This document shows, piece by piece, positions 55,786 to 64,000 of a DNA stretch of 64,000 nucleotides; position 1 is the stretch's first letter, and the number at the start of each line of letters is the position of its first letter. This DNA comes from SZUA-36 sp963759155 (GTDB lineage Bacteria; Pseudomonadota; Gammaproteobacteria; Xanthomonadales; SZUA-36), in assembly GCA_963759155.1 (NCBI GenBank), contig CAVWXX010000001.1, forward strand, positions 327,468-391,467. Direction: 5' to 3'. The notes under the pieces were generated by a model. It did not search any database. It saw only the letters and a list, made by a program, of their open reading frames with translations, and had not been told where the DNA came from. Position numbers and translations under genes: made by a program.

Positions 55786-57618
55786 GCTTCTTCAACGAAC
55801 TAAAACGCCGAAACGTCTTCCGGGTAGGCATCGCCTACGTGATCGGCGGCTGGCTATTGCTGCAACTCACCGATGTACTTTCACAACTGCTTGCACTGCC
55901 CGAAGTGGTTGGGCGTGTCATCGTATTGCTGGTGGCAATTGGGCTTCCGGTCACCTTGTTTTTTGCCTGGGCCTTCGAGATGACACCTGAAGGCATCAAG
56001 AAAGAAAAAGACGTGGATCGCAACCAGTCCATTACCAACGTTACCGGTCAAAAGCTTAACAACGTCATTATCGGTGTTCTGGTCGTCGCATTGGCCTATT
56101 TCGCCGTCGACAAATTTGTACTCGCCCCTGGCAACACAAAACCGGGGTCTGACCAAGTTTCTGAACAGGCTGCTGAGCAATCCACCAACAACGGGAAAAG
56201 TGCTTTGACCCCCGTCGAAGCCAAAAACAAATCCATCGCCGTACTGCCATTTGTCAACATGAGTTCCGATCAGGAACAGGAGTATTTCTCCGATGGTCTC
56301 TCCGAAGAACTGCTAAATCTATTGGCCAAAATCCCTGAATTGCGTGTTGCTGCACGAACGTCTTCCTTCTCTTTCAAAGGCCAGAACATCGAGATACCGG
56401 AAATCGCCACACGCCTCAAAGTGGATCATGTTCTTGAAGGCAGCGTGCGCAAATCCGGCAACCAGCTACGCATCACCGCACAGTTAATCCAGGCGGATAA
56501 TGGCTATCACCTCTGGTCAGAAACCTATGACCGGCAACTGGATAACATCTTCCAGATTCAGGACGAAATCGCCACTGCCGTGGTTGAAGCACTACGAGTC
56601 ACCTTGCTTGGTGAGGCTCCAACGGTTACCGAAACTGATCCGGAGGCCTACCAGCTATTTCTGGAGGCCCAGTTTATCGCGCACCAGATTTCAGCACCGA
56701 CTTTGCCACTCGCGATCAGCCTGTATAAGAGAGCGCTTGCAGATAGACCCAAATTATGCGCCGGCATGGGCGGAACTGGCCTATGCCTACATGTGGAATG
56801 CAGGCATCGGCGACATGCCAATTGACGAAGCTTTTGCATTGGCTGATGACGCAGTGGCAAAGGCGCTCGAAGCCGACCCCGACCTTGCCATGGGGCATTT
56901 TGTAAAAGGTTCATCCAATACTTTTAACAAGTTCAACTTCGAGGCAGGGGCCAAGGACTACCAGCACGCTTTGCGGCTTGACCCCGGTAACGCCTTCCTT
57001 ATCGGTGCAAATGGCACCGGCTCCCGTGTACTGGGTCGTCTGGACGAATCCATTCGTTATTACAATTCATCGATTGAACTCGACCCGTTAACAGCTGAGA
57101 TGCGCTCCTGGCGCGGAATTGCTCATGACTGGGCAGGTCACCTGGATGAGGCAGAAGCAGATTTCCGCAATACGCTGAATCTGAGCCCAAATTATTCAGG
57201 CGGGCACTATCGCCTGGGCCGGGTTTTAATTCGCAAGGGTGACTTTGCCGCGGCCCTGGCCGAAATGGAGCAGGAAGACGCCCCCGTCTATCGGGCCACC
57301 GGCCTGGCCATGGCGCACCATGCCCTGGGAGATTCCGACGCATCCCAGTTGGCGCTGGATAATTTAATTGAGATTGGGTCAAGCAGCGCGGCTTATCAAA
57401 TCGCCGAGGTCTATGGTTTCCGTAATGAACCCGACAAGGCGTTCGAGTGGCTCGAGTTGGCAATGGCCAACAGGGATGCCGGTATCACGTCTACACTCGG
57501 CAATCCCACTTTGCTTGGTTTGAGAACCGATCCCCGCTGGCAACCCTTCCTTGAAAAACTCGGCCTGCTCGAATTCTGGCTCGAGATGCCACCCGAATAC
57601 GGAGGACCCATCCTGTGA
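55782..57618 (+). pseudogene. Array member 4: membrane TolB-like/TPR protein, one frameshift
   Basis: Four-base overlap with member 3. MSFFNELKRRNVFRVGIAYV, three helices, degenerate palindrome linker (PGSDQVSEQAAEQSTNNGKS), TolB-like domain (SIAVLPFVNMSSDQEQEYFS, VLEGSVRKSGNQLRITAQLI, HLWSETYDRQLDNIFQIQDE). At about 56737 one extra T (GCGCTTGCAG; GCGCTGCAG would read ALQIDPNYAPAWAELAYAYM) moves the frame; TPR repeats continue in the other frame to 57618. Corrected length about 611 residues. As for the other broken members, real mutation and sequence error cannot be told apart here. Confidence 0.84.
56144..56212 (+). repeat. Degenerate coding palindrome in array member 4
   Basis: GGGGTCTGACCAAGTTTCTG (56144-56163) against GGGAAAAGTGCTTTGACCCC (56193-56212): 13 of 20 positions pair, and the element is one codon shorter (69 bases). 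It looks like an older copy whose pairing has decayed. Confidence 0.7.
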
Positions 57619-59834
57619 GCCTCTTTGCTGAACTCAAACGCCGCAACGTTTTTCGCGTGGGCATTGCCTACGCGGTCACATCATGGCTGCTGATCCAGGT
57701 AACCGATATTTTGCTTGAATCTTTCGGTGCCCCGCCCTGGGTCATGCAGACCATGTTTGTGGTGTTAGGTGTTGGATTTGTGATAACGCTGTTTTTCGCC
57801 TGGGCGTTTGAGCTGACACCCGAAGGCGTCAAGCGAGAGGCCGAGGTCGACCGCAGCCAATCGATCGTTCAACACACCGGCCAAAAGCTCAATTACACGA
57901 TCATTGCCTTACTGGTGCTGGCGTTGGGTTACTTTTCCTGGGACAAGTTTGTTGTTCAACCACGTGATGTCGCTAAGACAACCGCTGCTGAAAACGCAAT
58001 TGAGACGGAAGCCCTGGAAGAAACCCACTCGATCGCCGTGCTGCCCTTCGTCAACATGAGCGAAGACAGCAGCAATGAGTATTTCTCAGATGGCCTGAGT
58101 GAGGAAGTGCTCAACATCCTTGCCAAGATCAAGGAAATGCGTGTCGCCGGGCGCACCTCGTCGTTCGCCTTCAAGGGCAAGGACGACGACCTGCGCACCA
58201 TCGGTGAAAAGCTGAACGTGCAATCCATCCTCGAAGGCAGCGTGCGCAAAGACGAGGCACGCAATCGCGTGCGCATTACGGCACAGTTGGTCAACGTCGA
58301 GGACGGCTATCACCTGTGGTCGGAAACCTACGACCGCGACCTCGACGACATCTTCGCGATCCAGGAGGAAATCGCCCGCAAGGTTGCAGACGCGCTCAAG
58401 GTCACCCTACTCGGTGAAGACGAAGCCCGCATCGCCGCGCAGGCCGTCACCGACCTGAGCGCCTATGATCTTTACCTGCGTGGCCTTGAACAACTCAACA
58501 AGTTTTCGTTTGCTGCGCTCAACGAAGCGCGGACCCTTTTCACGCGGGCCATCGAACAGGATCCGAACTACCTGCCAGCCCAATTGAAACTGGCCCAGGC
58601 ATGGCTTGACCTGGCATTCACCGGCGCCATTACCAATGATGAAGCCATTGCAACATCCAGACCCCTGTTGACTTCAATCCTTGAAAAAGACCCTGCAAAC
58701 AACGCGGAGGCGCATGTGCTGATGGCCCGTGTAATGGGGGCCCTTCGCGACGACAGCGGCATGCAACAGGAGTTGCAACTGGCCCTCGACAACGACCCGC
58801 GCAACGTTGAAGCCCTGAGGGTAACGGGCAGATATATTTTCTTTAACGGCGACGTGGAAAAAGGCTTCGAATACGTCGAGGAAGCCGAACGCATCGACCC
58901 CTACTCGCTGGATGTACTTTGGGATTTGATGGCCTTTAACGCTTTCACCGGCCAACCGGAACAGACCCTGCCTTACGCACAGCGAACGGCTGAGGTACAA
59001 CCTGAGAACCCCAACCAGTACTGGGGACCCGGCATGGCGTACTTGTTGAACGGCCAGCTACCGACTTCCCTGGAATACCAGGTAAAGGCAGCGACAGTTG
59101 ATCCGAACGATCCCGAATTGCCGGCCGGCATCGCCGCCGTCTGGCTCGATCTCGGCGACCCGGAACAGGCTGAACACTGGGCGAAACTGGCGGACGAAAT
59201 CGGCGCTGACCAGCCGACGCCTATCGTCACCCGTGTCCTACTCTACCAGTACCGCGAGCAGCACGGCCTCGCCGCCGACATGGCCAGACGCGCACTGGAC
59301 CGTAATCTGGATAACCGGATGGGCAGCAACAATGTATTGCGACGCACCTACATTGCCAACCTGGTCAGGCAAAGGGAAATTCAGCAAGCCATCGATTTCT
59401 ACATCACAGAACTTCCAGGTGCTTTTGCGACGCCTATCGACGTGAATATGGATGATCGGCGCAGATCCAACGAACTTCTCGAAATAGCGATACTGCTACA
59501 GATGCAAGACCCGGCATCCGCACGGGCGGCGGAACTGATCGACGCTGCAGAACAGAAAATGCAATTAATCGACGAACGTTTCATTCCCTGGCAACGGGCC
59601 TTGGAAAGGGCTGGCATTGCGGCAGCGCGCAACGATAGGCAAGTCGCCATGGAACAGCTCGAACAGGCCTTTAACCTGGGTTTACGCTCGCGCTGGCGAA
59701 ATCTCCTGTTGTCGACCATCGCCTTCAACAGCATGCATGACGAACCCGAGTTCAAGCAACTGCTCGCCAGGCTCGAAGCCGATACGGAGACCCAGCGTGA
59801 ACTGGCGTACCAGATACCCGGAGTCTTGAAATGA
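57615..59834 (+). CDS. Array member 5: membrane TolB-like/TPR protein
   Basis: Intact, 739 residues, start GTG overlapping the member 4 stop by four bases (GTGA). Three N-terminal helices (SLFAELKRRNVFRVGIAYAV onward), a short acidic linker without palindrome (KTTAAENAIETEALEETHS), TolB-like domain (SIAVLPFVNMSEDSSNEYFS, FAFKGKDDDLRTIGEKLNVQ, SILEGSVRKDEARNRVRI), then about ten TPR-like units (AIEQDPNYLPAQLKLAQAWL, ALDNDPRNVEALRVTGRYIF, AATVDPNDPELPAGIAAVWL). It is most like member 6 along its whole length, so these two form a separate subtype. Confidence 0.88.
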   Translation: MSLFAELKRRNVFRVGIAYAVTSWLLIQVTDILLESFGAPPWVMQTMFVVLGVGFVITLFFAWAFELTPEGVKREAEVDRSQSIVQHTGQKLNYTIIALLVLALGYFSWDKFVVQPRDVAKTTAAENAIETEALEETHSIAVLPFVNMSEDSSNEYFSDGLSEEVLNILAKIKEMRVAGRTSSFAFKGKDDDLRTIGEKLNVQSILEGSVRKDEARNRVRITAQLVNVEDGYHLWSETYDRDLDDIFAIQEEIARKVADALKVTLLGEDEARIAAQAVTDLSAYDLYLRGLEQLNKFSFAALNEARTLFTRAIEQDPNYLPAQLKLAQAWLDLAFTGAITNDEAIATSRPLLTSILEKDPANNAEAHVLMARVMGALRDDSGMQQELQLALDNDPRNVEALRVTGRYIFFNGDVEKGFEYVEEAERIDPYSLDVLWDLMAFNAFTGQPEQTLPYAQRTAEVQPENPNQYWGPGMAYLLNGQLPTSLEYQVKAATVDPNDPELPAGIAAVWLDLGDPEQAEHWAKLADEIGADQPTPIVTRVLLYQYREQHGLAADMARRALDRNLDNRMGSNNVLRRTYIANLVRQREIQQAIDFYITELPGAFATPIDVNMDDRRRSNELLEIAILLQMQDPASARAAELIDAAEQKMQLIDERFIPWQRALERAGIAAARNDRQVAMEQLEQAFNLGLRSRWRNLLLSTIAFNSMHDEPEFKQLLARLEADTETQRELAYQIPGVLK

Positions 59835-59859
59835 GGCCGTTGACACAGGCAGGGCAACC

Positions 59860-62076
59860 ATGAGTTTCTTTAACGAACTCAAACGCCGCAACGTCTTCAA
59901 GGTGGCTGCCGCCTACGTCATCGTCGGCTGGCTGATCATGCAGGCGGGTGAAGTGATGGCGCCCGCACTGAACCTGCCAGAGTGGGTTAACAGCCTGCTG
60001 GCATTCTTCCTGATCCTTGGTTTTCCACTTGCCCTGTTCTTCGCGTGGGCTTTTGAAATGACACCCGAAGGCCTGAAGAAGGAAAAAGATGTCGATCGCT
60101 CACAGTCCATTACCCAGGTAACCGGCCAGAAGCTAAACAATGTCATTATCGGTATTTTGGTGCTGGCGCTGGGTTATTTCGCCATCGACAAGTTTGTGCT
60201 GCAACCTCAAGTGGCAACAGAGCCATCAATCGCAAGCGAAGAAATCGTTACCGATGAGGCAGCGGAGGAACATTCAATCGCAGTACTGCCTTTTGTGGAT
60301 ATGAGCGCCAACAGTGATAACGAATATTTCTCCGACGGCCTAAGCGAGGAATTGCTCAACATCCTCGCCAAGATAAAGGATCTTCGGGTGGCCGGACGCA
60401 CTTCCTCGTTCGCCTTCAAGGGTAAGGATGATGATCTGCGTAATATCGGTGAAAAGCTCAATGTAAATACGATACTCGAAGGCAGTGTCCGCAAGGATGA
60501 CAAACGCAACAGGGTACGAATAACCGCGCAGTTGGTAAACGTCGAGGACGGTTATCACATGTGGTCGGAGACCTATGACCGCGAACTGGATGATATTTTC
60601 GCTATCCAGGACGAGATTGCTCACAAAGTTGCCCAGGCCATGCGTATCACCCTGCTGGGTGAGGATGAAGCACGCCTGGAACAGGTAGCAAGCACCGAGA
60701 TCAATGTATACGACCTTTACCTCAAGGGCCTGCAAGGCCTCAATGAAAGTGGTTTTGTGTCTTTGGATAGAGCAGTCACACTGTTTCAGGAAGCGTTGAC
60801 TCTGGACCCCAGCTATAAACCGGCCAAGATTGGCCTGGTCAATTCCTGGATACAGATGGCGGTCACAGGCGCCATCAGCCAGCAACAGGCTTTGGACCGT
60901 GGCATGCCATTGCTCGAACAGGTACTCGAAGAACAACCCCAAAACAGTGCCGCCCGTATCCATATGGCAACTTTGAAGGTATTTGAGGGTGATAATGCGG
61001 CTGCTGAGAAGGAGTTCATCGCGGCACTGGATGATGAGCCACGCAACGCCCTGGGCTTAAAACAATACGGCAGATTCCTGTTTAACAACGGTCGGGTTGA
61101 ACAGGGGATGGACTTGATAAATGCCGCGGTGCAAATCGACCCTTACTCGGTACGCGTACTTTGGGAGCAATGCCAGACCAATGCGTTTTTGCAACGTGTG
61201 GAGGTGGCGCTAACGGCTTGTGAGCGTATCAAGGAAGTCGCACCCGAAAGTCCAAGTGGGTGGTACGGGTGGGCCATGGTACACAGCATGTCCGGCGATA
61301 TGGCAAACGCGGCATATGGATTTACCGAGGCCATAAAACGTGACCCGGGTGACTTTGAAATGATCGCTGCCATGAGCTATTTCTGGCTAACCATGGGAGA
61401 CGCCGAACAGGCCGAGCTATGGCTGCAAAGATCTGAAGCAATCGGCGCCGGACAGCCCTTCCCGATCATCGGTCGTTTAAGACTTCTGAAATACAATGAG
61501 CAACATAAGCAGGCGTATGATCTCGCCGCCAAAACAATGACACAGAACCTCGAGAACCGGCATGGCTCTCAGCAGACCCTGCGGCAAATCTGGGCGTATG
61601 AATCAGCACGCACCGGTGATTTCCAGGCAGCACTTGAACCCTACCGCAAAAGTATGCCCTGGGCATTTGAACCTGAACTGCGTCTACCGGAAGGTTTTGC
61701 ATTGCAGTCAGGCGACGCAACTCAAGTTGCCGGACTACTAAAACTGGCAGACCCGACATCCGAAAGACCAGAACAACTTCTCAATGCAGTCGAAGCCATC
61801 AGCGGTCAACAACATCCGGCCTGGGGCATATGGGCCAGCGACATTGATAACGCAGCAGTCGCTACCATTCGTGGCGATTATGAAACCGCGCTGCAATATC
61901 TGAACAATGCCTGGGACAAGAAGTTTCGATTTATGTGGCGTGAGGCACTCATTGAAGATGCGATCTTCGGTCAGTTGAAAAACGAACCCGGCTTCAAGGA
62001 CCTCGTCGCCCGCTTCGAGACCGATCTGGAGCAACAGCGCGAACTGGCTTACGAACTGCTAGAGGTGCAGAGATGA
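59860..62076 (+). CDS. Array member 6: membrane TolB-like/TPR protein
   Basis: Intact, 738 residues, starting 25 bases after member 5 with its own short leader. MSFFNELKRRNVFKVAAAYV with helices at about 12-35, 45-65 and 90-110; the first helix resembles member 3. Linker without palindrome (VATEPSIASEEIVTDEAAEE). TolB-like domain (SIAVLPFVDMSANSDNEYFS, TILEGSVRKDDKRNRVRI, HMWSETYDRELDDIFAIQDE) and TPR repeats closely related to member 5. Ends with the conserved RFETDLEQQRELAYELLEVQ, which member 5 also shows as a similar tail. Confidence 0.88.
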   Translation: MSFFNELKRRNVFKVAAAYVIVGWLIMQAGEVMAPALNLPEWVNSLLAFFLILGFPLALFFAWAFEMTPEGLKKEKDVDRSQSITQVTGQKLNNVIIGILVLALGYFAIDKFVLQPQVATEPSIASEEIVTDEAAEEHSIAVLPFVDMSANSDNEYFSDGLSEELLNILAKIKDLRVAGRTSSFAFKGKDDDLRNIGEKLNVNTILEGSVRKDDKRNRVRITAQLVNVEDGYHMWSETYDRELDDIFAIQDEIAHKVAQAMRITLLGEDEARLEQVASTEINVYDLYLKGLQGLNESGFVSLDRAVTLFQEALTLDPSYKPAKIGLVNSWIQMAVTGAISQQQALDRGMPLLEQVLEEQPQNSAARIHMATLKVFEGDNAAAEKEFIAALDDEPRNALGLKQYGRFLFNNGRVEQGMDLINAAVQIDPYSVRVLWEQCQTNAFLQRVEVALTACERIKEVAPESPSGWYGWAMVHSMSGDMANAAYGFTEAIKRDPGDFEMIAAMSYFWLTMGDAEQAELWLQRSEAIGAGQPFPIIGRLRLLKYNEQHKQAYDLAAKTMTQNLENRHGSQQTLRQIWAYESARTGDFQAALEPYRKSMPWAFEPELRLPEGFALQSGDATQVAGLLKLADPTSERPEQLLNAVEAISGQQHPAWGIWASDIDNAAVATIRGDYETALQYLNNAWDKKFRFMWREALIEDAIFGQLKNEPGFKDLVARFETDLEQQRELAYELLEVQR

Positions 62077-62110
62077 GCACTACAGTATCTCTCAACGCTT
62101 GGGGCACGTT

Positions 62111-63979
62111 ATGAGCTTCTTCTCTGAACTCAAACGCAGAAACGTGTTCCGCGTGGGTATCGCTTACCTGGTTGGCTCATGGTTGCTGGCTCAAATCGCC
62201 GAATTACTTCTCGATACATTCAACGCGCCCGAATGGACCATGAAGTTTATCCTGGTGGTGCTGCTGATTGGTTTTCCCGTTGCACTGTTCTTTGCATGGG
62301 CGTTTGAACTGACACCCGATGGTATCAAGAAAGAAAAAGACGTGGACAGGTCGGAGTCCATGTCCCGGGTAACCGGGCAGAAACTGAACAATGCCATCAT
62401 TGGAATACTTGTGCTGGCGCTGGCTTATTTTGCCATCGACAAATTCATTCTCACTCCAGGTCGTGCACAACCGGGGTCAGAGCCCTTTTCTCAACAAACT
62501 ACCGAGCAAGCCACAGTTACTGGTGAGAAAAGGGCTCCGACCCCCATCGAGACCCCGCTCGAAGCCAGCGAGTCCGTAGCCGTCCTGCCCTTCGTAAATA
62601 TGTCCTCCGACCCCGAGCAGGAATACTTTTCCGATGGCATCACCGAAGAGATCATCAATGCACTGGTAAAGATTCCCGGCTTATCAGTGCCGGCACGCAC
62701 CTCCGTGTTCGGTTTCAAAGGCCACCAGGGTGACGTGCGCAAAATCGGTGAGCAACTGGGTGTTGCCCACGTACTGGAGGGCAGTATCCGTTCACAGGGC
62801 AAACAGGTGCGTATCACCGCGCAGTTGATCAAGGTCGATGACGGTTTCCACCTGTGGTCTGAGACCTATGACCGGACAATAGACAACATCTTCATCGTGC
62901 AGGAGGAGATCGCGTCAGCAATTGCCACGGTCCTGACCGGCGAACTGGGCCTGGGTGTCATTACCGTGCCCAACAAGACCCGCAATATGGAAGCCTATGA
63001 TATCTACCTGCAAGGCCGCGCACTTATCCGCGACCGTAGTCTGGAGGCGATAGAAGTATTAAAACAAGCCACCGAGATTGATCCTGACTTTGCGCCTGCC
63101 TGGGCTGCCCTTGCATTAGCCTACCAGTACGGCGGTTATTACTCAGGAGACAAGAAGTACCAGGACCTGGCCCTGACCACCGCACGCTATACGCTAACTC
63201 TTGATCCTGAAAACGTTGACGCGTTAACAGCCATGGCCGCCGCTTTCAGGGATACCTGGCAGTGGGTGGAAGCGGACAGATATTTCAATGCTGCTGTGGC
63301 TATCGATCCTCAATCTTCAGAGTTATTGGAGGATTATGCTGAATTCCTATGCATGGTAGGTCGCTGGGAAGAGTGCCTGGCGGTCGCAGAGCGCGGACAT
63401 ACCATCGACCCACTACTATCACCATTGGCAGATGTTTATGCCTCAGCACTGACAATCCATGGCCGCTACCAGGAAGCACTGGATGTCATTGAACATTTTG
63501 AAGGTTGGAAGGCCTATTATGGTTCGACATGGAACACAGGCATACTGTTGGCGAGTGGTGATAAAGACGCTGCCATCCTGGCGTTCACCAGCGCGCATCC
63601 GGATGAGTTGCCAGAGGACTATGCCAACGCGCTGGTTACACTTTTAAATGACCCGCAGAATACTCACGCTCTCGAAACACTGAGAAGTGCACTTTCGCTT
63701 GAATTTAAGTCTCAACGAAATATCGCCTACGCAGCTTCACAGCAAGTTCTGGCATTCAGTGGCGACGAAGACTACCTCCTTAACTCCATGCTGGCGTTAT
63801 TCAGCAACAATAATTGGGGGAACGTGGAGGAACTCTGGTTTCCTGTTCTGGCGCCGATCAGACAGCGCCCGCAGTTTGCCGAGTTGCTTGATTTGGTAAA
63901 TCTACCGCCATACTGGGACCAGACCGCTTGGCCTGATATCTGCCAACGTTTGGACGATGGAAGGATTGAATGCCAATGA
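62111..63979 (+). CDS. Array member 7: membrane TolB-like/TPR protein
   Basis: Intact, 622 residues from the ATG at 62111 (an upstream in-frame ATG at 62099 would add four residues outside the conserved start MSFFSELKRRNVFRVGIAYL). Three helices, palindrome linker (PGSEPFSQQTTEQATVTGEK), TolB-like domain (SVAVLPFVNMSSDPEQEYFS, VLEGSIRSQGKQVRITAQLI, HLWSETYDRTIDNIFIVQEE) and TPR repeats (ATEIDPDFAPAWAALALAYQ, AVAIDPQSSELLEDYAEFLC). Ends YWDQTAWPDICQRLDDGRIE, similar in position to the Cys-containing end of member 3. Overlaps member 8 by four bases. Confidence 0.88.
   Translation: MSFFSELKRRNVFRVGIAYLVGSWLLAQIAELLLDTFNAPEWTMKFILVVLLIGFPVALFFAWAFELTPDGIKKEKDVDRSESMSRVTGQKLNNAIIGILVLALAYFAIDKFILTPGRAQPGSEPFSQQTTEQATVTGEKRAPTPIETPLEASESVAVLPFVNMSSDPEQEYFSDGITEEIINALVKIPGLSVPARTSVFGFKGHQGDVRKIGEQLGVAHVLEGSIRSQGKQVRITAQLIKVDDGFHLWSETYDRTIDNIFIVQEEIASAIATVLTGELGLGVITVPNKTRNMEAYDIYLQGRALIRDRSLEAIEVLKQATEIDPDFAPAWAALALAYQYGGYYSGDKKYQDLALTTARYTLTLDPENVDALTAMAAAFRDTWQWVEADRYFNAAVAIDPQSSELLEDYAEFLCMVGRWEECLAVAERGHTIDPLLSPLADVYASALTIHGRYQEALDVIEHFEGWKAYYGSTWNTGILLASGDKDAAILAFTSAHPDELPEDYANALVTLLNDPQNTHALETLRSALSLEFKSQRNIAYAASQQVLAFSGDEDYLLNSMLALFSNNNWGNVEELWFPVLAPIRQRPQFAELLDLVNLPPYWDQTAWPDICQRLDDGRIECQ
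62473..62544 (+). repeat. Coding palindrome in array member 7
   Basis: GGGGTCAGAGCCCTTTTCTC (62473-62492) and GAGAAAAGGGCTCCGACCCC (62525-62544); 19 of 20 positions pair around a 32-base loop. Inner part GCCC/GGGC, a third paired variant. Confidence 0.9.
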
Positions 63980-64000
63980 GCTTGTTTAACGAACTCAAAC
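63976..64000 (+). CDS. Array member 8, start only
   Basis: ATG at 63976 overlaps the stop of member 7 by four bases, and the first eight codons read MSLFNELK, the same as member 3. The gene continues beyond the window, so the array has at least eight members. Confidence 0.75.

Noticed and set aside
49547..64000. Array proteins as adenylate cyclases or transcription factors
   Set aside because: Many TolB-like/TPR proteins carry such domains at the N-terminus, but here only membrane helices precede the TolB-like part.
49547..64000. Programmed frameshifting in array members 1, 2 and 4
   Set aside because: The break sites differ in sequence and place, lack slippery heptamers or simple repeats, and intact members have no equivalent; mutation or error is simpler.
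1..64000. CRISPR arrays, tRNA or rRNA genes, insertion sequences, prophage
   Set aside because: I looked in the intergenic regions and saw no regularly spaced direct repeats, no tRNA T-loop patterns, no transposase or phage genes.

Overview
The window looks like chromosome of a gammaproteobacterium, probably an uncultured marine or sediment lineage (Woeseiales/Chromatiales-like). That placement is my inference from gene content and synteny; no rRNA or tRNA gene is visible. Marker neighbourhoods are typical of the class: slt/NDUFA9-like/cca; def-fmt-rsmB-DUF4390-ntrY divergent from lysM-dprA-smg-topA-tsaC-hemF; polA near DUF2782, engB, cytochrome c4 and dsbA; ntrX-trkA-trkH; glnA with glnL-glnG; and a rim-type operon.

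Layout. 1-11 kb: end of a MidA-type methyltransferase, tRNA CCA addition, murein lysis, a TauE exporter, the NtrY sensor kinase and the start-of-translation genes def/fmt with rsmB. 11-19 kb: LysM protein, DprA, Smg, topoisomerase I, TsaC and HemF. 18.6-19.6 kb is non-coding and holds two same-sized long palindromes and a multi-hairpin structure ending in a terminator just downstream of polA, the place where Spot 42 lies in E. coli. 19.6-28 kb: polA, an orphan TRAP small permease, trmH, an HNH nuclease, aroE, hemB, engB, cytochrome c4, dsbA. 28-33 kb: a degenerate NtrX-type regulator coupled to the TrkA/TrkH potassium uptake genes, and a small acidic protein. 33-39 kb: MarR regulator, a RimK/RimB-like operon whose aspartoacylase-like gene is frameshifted, a long pyruvate-kinase-like protein, a lipid A-type acyltransferase. 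39-46.5 kb: dtd, NtrC/NtrB, DUF4124, and glutamine synthetase behind a clear sigma-54 promoter with an upstream NtrC dyad, then uppP and a sugar dehydrogenase. 46.6-49.2 kb: a secreted M14 metallocarboxypeptidase.

49.5-64 kb, to the end of the window, is a head-to-tail array of at least eight paralogous genes, most overlapping by four bases. Each encodes an N-terminal three-helix membrane module, a TolB-like domain and TPR repeats. Five carry, in frame in the linker after the third helix, a 69-73 nt palindrome (GGGGTCAGA...TCTGACCCC type) whose two arms change together between copies, so the pairing is kept while the sequence varies. Four members read through intact, three carry single-base insertions that break the frame, and the eighth runs off the window. 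This array with its coding palindromes is the least explained and most interesting part of the window.

Themes. Nitrogen control is represented twice (GlnL/GlnG with glnA, and NtrY/NtrX split over 20 kb). Several genes show single-base insertions (six in all), which could be real decay or sequencing/assembly error; this has to be settled before the broken genes are interpreted.
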